Shown here: one piece after another, positions 1 through 5,849 of the stretch
How the letters are laid out: every line of letters begins with the position of its first letter
Position numbering within the stretch: the stretch's first letter is position 1
Assembly: GCA_009923475.1 (NCBI GenBank)
Contig: RFTM01000024.1
Span: 1-11,516 of the forward strand
Reading direction: 5' to 3'
DNA length: 11,516 bases
Source: Gammaproteobacteria bacterium
Lineage (GTDB): Bacteria > Pseudomonadota > Gammaproteobacteria > Steroidobacterales > Steroidobacteraceae
Made by a program: the position numbers and the translations under genes
The notes under the pieces: model-generated
Seen by the model: the letters and a program-made list of their open reading frames with translations, nothing else
The model's database searches: none
What the model was told of the DNA's origin: nothing

Positions 1-1061
1 CGCCCGTCGTCCTGCACCGCGGCCGCGAGCACGAGGAAGAGCGGCGGCAGGATCGGCAGCAGGTAGGGCGGCAGCTTCGAGTTCGAGACCGAGAAGAAGA
101 CGAAAGTGAACGCGCACCAGACCACCAGGAACCGCATCGCCGGGAAACCGCCGATCGGTGTGCCGCTCGCCGGCGCCCTGCGCCAGGCCGCGACCACGCC
201 GCGCCAGGTCTGGATGAACGGCAGCACCGCGAGCAGCAGCAGCGGCACGAAGTAGTAGACCGGTCCGGCGCGGTCGTGGACCTTGGTGAGGAAGCGCGCG
301 AAGTGCTCGTGGATGAAGAAGAACTGCGAGAAGCCGGGGTTGCGCTGCTCGACCATCACGAACCAGGGCACCGTCACGACGAAGAACAGCAGCAGGCCGG
401 GCCACAGCTGCAGGCGCCGCAGGATGTCCTTGTCGCGGTGGATGATGGCGTGCAAGACGATCGTGCCGCCTGCCAGCACCAACGCCGCGATGCCCTTGCT
501 GAGCACCGCCGCCGCGAGCGCGAGCCAGCAGAGCATGCCGAGCGTCCGGCGTCGTGCGCCCTCCGACCTTTGGGCGACGACGAAGGTGGCGAGCGCGGCC
601 ACCAGGAAGAAGGCGAAGGCCTGGTCGAGCAGGTTGATGTGGCTCACCAGGACATAGAACGGGCTGATGGCGAGGAAGGCCGCGGCGCGGAAGCCGGTGG
701 CGCGCGAGAGGCCAAGGCCGGTGGCGAGCCAGGCGATGAGCGGCAGGCAGGCGAAGGCGAGCCCGAAAGCCCAGAGCCGCGAGGTCGCCTCCGAGATGCC
801 GCCCACCTCGTAGAACAGCGCGGTGGCCCAGTATTGCAGCGCCGGCTTCTCGAAGTACGGCAGGCCGTTGAGGCGGGGCGTGATCCAGTCGCCGCTCGCC
901 ACCATCTCGCGCGGGATCTCGGCGTAGCGGCCCTCGTCAGGGTCGAAGACCGAGTGCGACCCGAGGGTCACCGACCACGCCAGCGCCAGCAGCAGCCACG
1001 GCAGCCAGCCGGCGCGGGGCGATGCGCCGTCCACGGCGGGCGGCGGCGTCGCCGCCGTCAT
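1..1061 (-). CDS. GT39/ArnT-like membrane glycosyltransferase, 3' end off window
   Basis: Only the first 353 codons are present; the gene runs off the left edge. It is an integral inner-membrane glycosyltransferase of the PMT/ArnT superfamily, which moves a sugar from a polyprenyl-phosphate carrier to lipid A or another acceptor on the periplasmic face. After a cytoplasmic N-terminus (residues 1-18) and a first membrane segment (about 19-34) comes the family signature in the first periplasmic loop: FDPDEGRYAEIPREM (39-53) with the acidic pair D40/D42-E43, then GDWITPRLNG and YFEKPAL (69-75). Further hydrophobic segments follow, including about 94-115, 121-160, 172-205 and 216-236, then a late YYFVPLLLLAVLPF segment. 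The ATG at 1061 overlaps the TGA of the upstream dehydrogenase gene (ATGA), implying translational coupling. That partner makes UDP-pentose sugars, which fits transfer of an Ara4N-like or other pentose. The actual sugar and acceptor cannot be read from the sequence. Family placement is firm; the name ArnT is not. Confidence 0.9.
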   Translation of the reverse strand, partial: MTAATPPPAVDGASPRAGWLPWLLLALAWSVTLGSHSVFDPDEGRYAEIPREMVASGDWITPRLNGLPYFEKPALQYWATALFYEVGGISEATSRLWAFGLAFACLPLIAWLATGLGLSRATGFRAAAFLAISPFYVLVSHINLLDQAFAFFLVAALATFVVAQRSEGARRRTLGMLCWLALAAAVLSKGIAALVLAGGTIVLHAIIHRDKDILRRLQLWPGLLLFFVVTVPWFVMVEQRNPGFSQFFFIHEHFARFLTKVHDRAGPVYYFVPLLLLAVLPFIQTWRGVVAAWRRAPASGTPIGGFPAMRFLVVWCAFTFVFFSVSNSKLPPYLLPILPPLFLVLAAAVQDDG

Positions 1062-2104
1062 ACGGCCTGGTTGCGCGGGTTCCCGCGCTCGAGCGCGACG
1101 TAATAGGCGATGGTGCGGCGCACGGCCTCGCGCAGCGCGGTGCTCGGCGCCCAGCCGAGATGCTCCGCCGCGGCCTTGATGGCCGGCACGCGGGTCTGGA
1201 TGTCCTGGTAGTACTTGCCGTAGTAATCGTTGGCCGTCACCGTCGTCACCTGCGTGGCCGCCGCACGCTCGGCGAGTTCGGGGAACTCGCGGGCGACCTC
1301 GAGCATCATGGCGGCGAGTTCGCCGATGGACACGCAGTTGCCCGGGTTGCCGATGTTGAAGATGCGGCGCGACGCGCAGCCGTCGCGGTTCTCGATGATG
1401 CGCAGCAGGCAGTCGACGGCGTCATCGATGAAGGTGAACGAGCGGCGCTGGCTGCCGCCGTCGACGAGGCGGATGGGCCGCCCGTACATGATGTTGGAGA
1501 GGAACTGCGTGAAGACCCGCGAGCTGCCTTCCTTGGGCTCGTCGATGTTGTCGAGGTTCGGGCCGATGAAGTTGAACGGCCGGAACAGGGTGTAGTCGAG
1601 CCCCTCGGACACGCCGTAGGCGTAGATCACGCGGTCGAGCAGCTGCTTGGAGGCGGCGTAGATCCAGCGCTGCTTCTCGATGGGTCCGTAGACGAGCGGG
1701 CTCGTCTCCTCGTCGAGGACGCTGTCCGGCGACATGCCGTAGATCTCGGAGGTGGACGGGAAGATGAGGCGCTTGCGGTACTTGACGCACTGGCGCACCA
1801 CCGTGAGGTTGGCCTCGAAGTCGAGCTCGAAGACCCGCAGCGGATTGGTGACGTACTGCGCCGGGTTGGCGATCGCCACCAGCGGGATGATCGCGTCGCA
1901 CTTCTTGACGTGGTATTCGACCCACTCGCGGTTGATGGTGATGTCGCCTTCCACGAAGTGGAAGCGCGAGGACTGCGGCAGGTCGCCGAGCTTGTTGTCC
2001 GCGAGGTCTATCCCGTAGACCTGCCAGGCCGGACGTTCCTTGATGATGGCGGCGGTGAGGGCGCTGCCGATGAAACCGTTGGCGCCCAGGATCATGACTT
2101 TCAT
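1058..2104 (-). CDS. Stand-alone ArnA-type UDP-glucuronate dehydrogenase/decarboxylase (UDP-4-keto-pentose/UDP-xylose synthase family)
   Basis: A 348-aa short-chain dehydrogenase/reductase matching the C-terminal half of E. coli ArnA along its whole length, without the N-terminal formyltransferase domain. It should oxidise and decarboxylate UDP-glucuronate in the cytoplasm to UDP-4-keto-pentose; relatives of this stand-alone form also make UDP-xylose. The Rossmann motif GANGFIG is at 7-13. HFVEGDITINREWVEYHVKKCD and IFPSTSEIYG are close to ArnA. The catalytic set is present: S119-E120 (ArnA S433/E434), Y149 and K153 (Y463/K467) and R305 in YYQDIQTR (R619), with identical spacing to ArnA. The start at 2104 has no Shine-Dalgarno sequence but a perfect TATAAT six bases upstream, so a leaderless transcript is likely. 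The stop overlaps the glycosyltransferase start. No arnB, arnC, arnD or formyltransferase gene is visible, so the end product (Ara4N, xylose or a keto-pentose derivative) is open. Confidence 0.93.
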   Translation of the reverse strand: MKVMILGANGFIGSALTAAIIKERPAWQVYGIDLADNKLGDLPQSSRFHFVEGDITINREWVEYHVKKCDAIIPLVAIANPAQYVTNPLRVFELDFEANLTVVRQCVKYRKRLIFPSTSEIYGMSPDSVLDEETSPLVYGPIEKQRWIYAASKQLLDRVIYAYGVSEGLDYTLFRPFNFIGPNLDNIDEPKEGSSRVFTQFLSNIMYGRPIRLVDGGSQRRSFTFIDDAVDCLLRIIENRDGCASRRIFNIGNPGNCVSIGELAAMMLEVAREFPELAERAAATQVTTVTANDYYGKYYQDIQTRVPAIKAAAEHLGWAPSTALREAVRRTIAYYVALERGNPRNQAV

Positions 2105-2144
2105 GGGCGCATTATAGTGCCGTCAGGGGTTTCATTTCCCTGAC
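2105..2144 (-). promoter_or_regulatory. Putative promoter with dyad upstream of the ArnA-type gene
   Basis: The 51-base gap after the M20 gene reads, on the minus strand, a perfect TATAAT (2116-2111) followed by six bases and then the ATG at 2104, so the usual initiation distance falls on the start codon itself. No convincing -35 is found at 16-18 bp (GGAAAT at 17). In that same position is a perfect inverted repeat, GTCAGGG and CCCTGAC (2122-2128 and 2138-2144) around a 9-base loop. A dyad replacing a weak -35 suggests an activator or repressor site. The hairpin lacks a T-run, so intrinsic termination of the upstream gene is less likely. Everything beyond the motifs themselves is inference. 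Confidence 0.5.
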
Positions 2145-2155
2145 ATCTGCCCTCC

Positions 2156-3583
2156 TCAGCGTGTTTTCGGGCCCGCGAGGGTGTGCACGATGCGGTACCA
2201 GTGGTCCAGGCCCTCATAGAAGGACTGCACCGGGATGCGCTCGTCGAGGCCGTGCGCGAACTGGTCCTCGGCCCGGATGAAGGTCTCGCTGACGCCGTAG
2301 GTGGGGATGCCGGCCGCCCGGTAGAAGATGCCGTCGGTGGCGCCGGACTCCTGGATCGGCACGATCGGGATGCCGGGATGGCGGGCGTGCACCGCCGCCG
2401 TCACCGCCTGGACCACGTCCGCCCGCAGCGGCGAGGCGTCGCTGTACTGGGGCTCGTCCATGACCTCGACCTCGATCTTGTCGCCGACCACCTGCTGCAG
2501 CGTGTCGCGCACCGCCAGCGGGGTGACGCCCGGGAAGATGCGGCAGTTGACGGTGGCGGTGGCCTGCTGCGGCAGTGCGTTGTCCGCATGGCCGGCGCGC
2601 AGCATGGTCGCGACGCAGGTGGTGCGCGTCGCGCCGACATAGGACGAATGCTTCCAGAGCTCGTCCGCGGCGGCCGCGTCGCGCGGGTCCGCCGCGAAAG
2701 CGCGCATCGCGGCGCCCAGCGGCCCCTCGGTGGTGGCGCCCATCGCCTTGAAGTAGCCGAGCGTGGTCTCGGACCACTGCACCGGGAAGCGATAGGCCTG
2801 CACGGCTTTGAGGGCGTCGGCGAGCTCGTAGATGGCGTTGTCGGCGCGCGGCTGCGAGCTGTGCCCGCCGGGGTTGTAGGCCGAGACCTTGTAGCTGGCG
2901 TAGGTCTTCTCGGCGGTCTGGATGTTGTACGAGCGGGCGCGGCCGGCCGTGTCCAGCGTGCCGCCGCCGGCGTCGGTGTTGAGGGCGTATTCAGCGTCGA
3001 CCCAGTCGCGATGCTCGCGCAGCAGCGCGCGGGTGGTCGCGCCGGTGGTCTCCTCGTCGCCGCTCAGCACCAGCACGAGGTCGCGGGTCGGCACGAAGCC
3101 CTCGCGCTTGAGGCGCAGGAACAGCGAGACCAGCGTCGTCACGCCGCTCTTAACGTCGAGGGTGCCCCGGCCGTAGAAGAAGCCGTTCGCTTCCTCGAGC
3201 TTGAAGGGATCGCGTTTCCAGTGCTCCTTGAGCGCGGGCACCACGTCGAGATGCGAGAGCAGCAATATGGGCTTGAGGACCGGGGCGCCTTTCCGCGGCT
3301 TGCCGCGATAGCGCACCACGAGGTAGGCCGTCTCGTCGAGACGCCCGAGCAGCATGTCCTCGGCCGGGAATCCGGCGGCGCGCAGCTCGCCCGCCAGATA
3401 TTCGGCGAGCTGTGGCGTCTCGTGGCCGGGCGCGATGCTCTTGTAGGCGATGACGCGCTCGAAGAGCTCGCGCGCCTTGGCCTGGTCCGGCGTCAGCGAC
3501 GGCGACGGCTCGGCCGCGACTGCCGCCATGGAGACGACGAGCGCGAGCAGCGCCGCGGCCGCCTTACATGCGGTGCAGCGCAC
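2156..3583 (-). CDS. Exported M20-family metallopeptidase
   Basis: A 475-aa zinc-dependent peptidase/deacylase of the M20/M25/M40 clan. It starts with a Sec-type signal peptide: a hydrophobic core around 9-22 and an AxA-like site (AVAA|EPS, about residue 24), so it should act in the periplasm on peptides or N-acyl amino acids. All metal-site residues are visible: H111 and catalytic D113 in LLLSHLDVVPA, bridging D143 in TLDVKSG, catalytic E177 with ligand E178 in SGDEETTGA, D204 in NTDAGG, and H444 in FAHGLDER. The dimerisation (lid) domain begins near 223 and carries NPGGHSSQP (H241). The ESGATDG segment near 412 is also typical. The start is a GTG at 3583 overlapping the last 20 bases of the upstream VOC gene. 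The next internal ATG (residue 19) would destroy the signal peptide, so GTG is preferred although its ribosome site is poor. The substrate cannot be told. Confidence 0.92.
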   Translation of the reverse strand: MRCTACKAAAALLALVVSMAAVAAEPSPSLTPDQAKARELFERVIAYKSIAPGHETPQLAEYLAGELRAAGFPAEDMLLGRLDETAYLVVRYRGKPRKGAPVLKPILLLSHLDVVPALKEHWKRDPFKLEEANGFFYGRGTLDVKSGVTTLVSLFLRLKREGFVPTRDLVLVLSGDEETTGATTRALLREHRDWVDAEYALNTDAGGGTLDTAGRARSYNIQTAEKTYASYKVSAYNPGGHSSQPRADNAIYELADALKAVQAYRFPVQWSETTLGYFKAMGATTEGPLGAAMRAFAADPRDAAAADELWKHSSYVGATRTTCVATMLRAGHADNALPQQATATVNCRIFPGVTPLAVRDTLQQVVGDKIEVEVMDEPQYSDASPLRADVVQAVTAAVHARHPGIPIVPIQESGATDGIFYRAAGIPTYGVSETFIRAEDQFAHGLDERIPVQSFYEGLDHWYRIVHTLAGPKTR

Positions 3584-3938
3584 AGATCTTGTTGCCGTCA
3601 GGGTCGCGCAGGTAGGCGAGGTAGAGCTTCATGCCCTTGCCTTCGCGCACGCCCGGCGGGTCTTCGATGGCGGTGCCGCCCGCGGCGAGGCCGGCGGCGT
3701 GCCAGGCCTCGGCCTGTTCGGGCGAGGCGGCTGCGAAGCCGAGCGTGCTGCCGTTGGAGGCGGTCGCGGGCTTGCCGTCGATGGGCAGCGACACCGAGAA
3801 GACCCCGGTCGGGGTCCGGTAGAAGATGCGGTGCCCGTCGATGATCGCGGGCTTGATGCCGAGCGTGCCGAGAGTCGCGTCGTAGAAGCGCTTGGCGCGC
3901 TCGAGGTCGTTGGTGCCGATCATGACGTGCGAGAACAT
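3564..3938 (-). CDS. VOC-superfamily (glyoxalase/dioxygenase-like) protein
   Basis: A 124-aa small vicinal-oxygen-chelate protein. It starts MFSHVMIGTNDLERAKRFYD, the standard first beta-strand and helix of the fold with a potential metal ligand at H4. It ends with YLRDPDGNKICALHR, the closing strand; where glyoxalase I usually has a Glu ligand this protein has C119, as in a common uncharacterised VOC subgroup. One 120-residue copy holds two beta-alpha-beta-beta-beta modules, so the active form is probably a dimer. The frame stays open up to an ATG at 3998, but that would put the start on top of the candidate -35. The ATG at 3938 has a GGAG nine bases upstream and fits the family start. It is probably first in the minus-strand transcript and overlaps the M20 peptidase by 20 bases. 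The substrate is unknown; glyoxalase, dioxygenase or thiol-transferase activity cannot be separated. Confidence 0.88.
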   Translation of the reverse strand: MFSHVMIGTNDLERAKRFYDATLGTLGIKPAIIDGHRIFYRTPTGVFSVSLPIDGKPATASNGSTLGFAAASPEQAEAWHAAGLAAGGTAIEDPPGVREGKGMKLYLAYLRDPDGNKICALHRM

Positions 3939-3968
3939 GGGCGTGGGCTCCGTGGCGGACGAGCGCAG

Positions 3969-3998
3969 AGTACAGCCGTTCGACCGCACCGGGGTCAA
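3969..3998 (-). promoter_or_regulatory. Candidate sigma70 promoter for the VOC-M20 transcript
   Basis: On the minus strand TTGACC (3998-3993, five of six to consensus) is followed after 18 bp by TGTACT (3974-3969, four of six). Transcription would start near 3962, giving a leader of about 24 bases that carries the GGAG before the VOC start at 3938. It lies in the 130-bp gap between divergent genes. The facing plus-strand promoter for the DDAH gene is not clear; the best -10 I see is GACAAT at 4035-4040, with a poor -35. Confidence 0.45.
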
Positions 3999-4068
3999 GG
4001 GGGACGGGGGTCGATTTCCGGCCCCGCCTCGCCGGACAATGGATGGCGATGACCCACGAGCCCCGCCG

Positions 4069-4863
4069 ATGACCTTCCGTTTCGATGCCGCGCTGATGCG
4101 GGCGCCGGGCCGCAGCGTGACCTCGGGCCTGCGCGCGGTCGACCGGGGCGCGCCGTCCTTCGAGGCGCTGTGCGACGAGCATGCGCGCTACCGTGCCGCG
4201 CTGCAGGCCGCGGGCGTCGAGGTCGCGGTCCTGCCCGCGCTCGAGCCGTTCCCGGATTCGGTGTTCATGGAGGACCCCGCACTGGTGTTCACCGAGGGCG
4301 CGATCGTGTTGCGTCCCGGCGCGCCGAGCCGGCGCGGCGAGGCCGAAGCCTTGCGTCCGGCGCTGGAGTCGCGCTTCGCGCGCGTGCTGACCCTCGCCGA
4401 TGGCCATGCCGACGGCGGCGATGTGCTGGTCACGCCGCGCTGCGTGTACATCGGGCTGTCTGCGCGTACCGACCGTGCCGGCGCGGCAGCGCTGCTGCGC
4501 GCGCTCGCCGAGTTCGGCAAGGCGGCGGAGATCGTCGAGCCGCCTGCGGGCGTGCTGCATCTCAAGACCGCTTGTTCGCTGCTCGATCAGGACCGGCTGC
4601 TCGTCACCCGGGAGCTTGCGGGACTGCCGGCCTTCGCGGGCTTCGAGCGGCTCGTGCTGCCGTCGGGCGAGGAGGCCGCTGCGAACGCGCTGCGCGTCAA
4701 CGACGTGTTGCTGCTCTCTGCGGGCCATCCGCGCACTGCGGACATGCTCGTCGCGGCGGGTCTGCGCGTGGAGGCGTTGCCGACGGGGCAAGTCGCGCTG
4801 CTCGACGCCGGGTTATCCTGTCTCTCGCTGCGCTGGCTGCGTGGTGCGGGGAGGGCGACATGA
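4069..4863 (+). CDS. Dimethylarginine dimethylaminohydrolase (DDAH) family guanidine hydrolase
   Basis: A 264-aa cytosolic pentein-fold enzyme expected to hydrolyse methylated arginine (ADMA, NMMA) to citrulline and methylamines. It aligns along its length with Pseudomonas aeruginosa DDAH. The seen landmarks are LMRAPGRS near the start, the substrate loop FPDSVFMEDP (61-70, D63/E68/D69), RPGAPSRRGE with R82, ADGGDVL with D115 as triad acid (bacterial DDAH has Glu, mammalian DDAH has Asp), YIGLSART with R133, HLKT with H164, and the nucleophile C251 in GLSCLSLRW at the C-terminus. The start at 4069 is chosen because the family begins a few residues before this motif; the in-frame ATG at 4039 would add ten unsupported residues, and neither has a strong ribosome site. 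The TGA overlaps the start of the cupin gene. A related activity (other guanidine hydrolase) is possible, but the active site is complete. Confidence 0.93.
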   Translation: MTFRFDAALMRAPGRSVTSGLRAVDRGAPSFEALCDEHARYRAALQAAGVEVAVLPALEPFPDSVFMEDPALVFTEGAIVLRPGAPSRRGEAEALRPALESRFARVLTLADGHADGGDVLVTPRCVYIGLSARTDRAGAAALLRALAEFGKAAEIVEPPAGVLHLKTACSLLDQDRLLVTRELAGLPAFAGFERLVLPSGEEAAANALRVNDVLLLSAGHPRTADMLVAAGLRVEALPTGQVALLDAGLSCLSLRWLRGAGRAT

Positions 4864-5849
4864 AGGCCTTGAGGCGATCTTCGAGCATGCCGCTGCGGCG
4901 GCTGGGCGGCTTGGCGGCGGCGCTCGCGCTCCCGTCGGCCCCGTCGATGGCGGCACCGCCTGCGGGACTGCCGTCGTCGATGCAATGGGTGGACGGGGCG
5001 GTCCGCGAAAGCGGCATGTCGGCCTTCGTCGATCCGGCCTCGCTCCCGTGGCGACCGCTCGCGGGTTGGCCTGGTGTCGAGGCGCGGGTGCTCAGCGAAA
5101 ATCCGGCCACGGGCCGGCTCGCGGTGCAGGCGCGGTTCCCGGCGGGTTGGCGCGGCTCGCCCGCGGCGCAGCCGCAGTCGCTCGAGATCGTGATGCTCGA
5201 GGGCGGGCTCGAGTTCGGCGCGGAGCGGCTCGGGCGCTACGATTTCGCGTTCGTCCCGCCGGGCGTCGCTTCGCCCGCGATCGGCTCGATGGGCGGTGCG
5301 CGCGCCTTCCTGTTCTTCGATCCGCCGGCGCCCGATGCCGCGGCCGTGCAGCGGCAGCGTGACCGCGGTTCGTATGTGACGCGCTTCGATCCGGCGCGTT
5401 GGCAGCCGGCCTCGGTCGCGAAGTCGGCCGGCGCCACCGCCGACCTCAAGGTCATGCACCTCAAGAAGGACCCCTTCACCACCGCGCGCACCTGGTATGT
5501 GCGGCTCGAGGGCGGCATGAAGGTCCCTTGGGAGGTGCACTCCATGGTCGAGGAAGGGGTGCTCATGGAGGGCCGCTATCGGCTCGCCGAGTGCCTGCCG
5601 GGCCGCACGGTCATCGGCGAGTACGGCCCCGAGGGATATTTTTGGCGACCGGGGGGCATCGCGCACAGCGGCCCCGAGTCCGGCCCGCCGGCGGGCGGCG
5701 CGACCGCCATCTGGTTGCAGCGCTCACCGGTCGCGCTGGACGTGGTGTTCTACGGCGGCTGCGCCGCCGGCACGCCGCAGTCGCCGGTGGTGCCGCAGTC
5801 GCCGACGGCGCCGGCCGCGCCCGCCCCGACACCGCAGGCACGCCCATGA
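4860..5849 (+). CDS. Exported bicupin protein (DUF4437/ChrR-cupin-like)
   Basis: A 329-aa protein with an N-terminal export signal: arginine pairs at 5-6 and 13-14, hydrophobic core LGGLAAALALP at about 15-25, likely cut near PSMA|AP (residue 31). Two cupin-like halves follow. The first, about 70-155, contains the strand LEIVMLEGGLEFGAERL and a degenerate FVPPGVASP turn without metal histidines. The second, about 195-298, keeps possible ligands H227 and E231 (PWEVHSMVEEGVLMEG) and H269 (FWRPGGIAHSGPE). The tail from 303 is a Pro/Ala/Gln-rich linker with two PQSP units. The ATG at 4860 overlaps the DDAH stop and has a strong GGGAGG six bases upstream. The same kind of overlap joins it to fadH. 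No enzyme activity can be assigned; the second half could bind metal, while the first is probably structural. A periplasmic cupin between two cytosolic enzymes is unexpected. Confidence 0.82.
   Translation: MKALRRSSSMPLRRLGGLAAALALPSAPSMAAPPAGLPSSMQWVDGAVRESGMSAFVDPASLPWRPLAGWPGVEARVLSENPATGRLAVQARFPAGWRGSPAAQPQSLEIVMLEGGLEFGAERLGRYDFAFVPPGVASPAIGSMGGARAFLFFDPPAPDAAAVQRQRDRGSYVTRFDPARWQPASVAKSAGATADLKVMHLKKDPFTTARTWYVRLEGGMKVPWEVHSMVEEGVLMEGRYRLAECLPGRTVIGEYGPEGYFWRPGGIAHSGPESGPPAGGATAIWLQRSPVALDVVFYGGCAAGTPQSPVVPQSPTAPAAPAPTPQARP

Noticed and set aside
2122..2144. Inverted repeat as intrinsic terminator of the M20 peptidase
   Set aside because: There is no T-run after the hairpin on the minus strand, and the repeat lies directly at the -35 position of the next gene's TATAAT, so a regulatory dyad is the better reading.
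2183..3844. Long plus-strand open frame of 553 codons opposite the M20 peptidase
   Set aside because: It is antisense to a gene with a complete active site, has no domain resemblance and an Arg/Gly/Ala-rich composition typical of stop-free antisense frames in high-GC DNA. The same applies to 276-1103 and 1022-2143 on plus, and to 3598-4791, 4587-5666 and 5873-7045 on minus.
3892..4068. N-terminal extension of the DDAH frame up to 3892
   Set aside because: It would overlap the divergent VOC gene and its promoter and adds residues absent from the family; the family start matches 4069.
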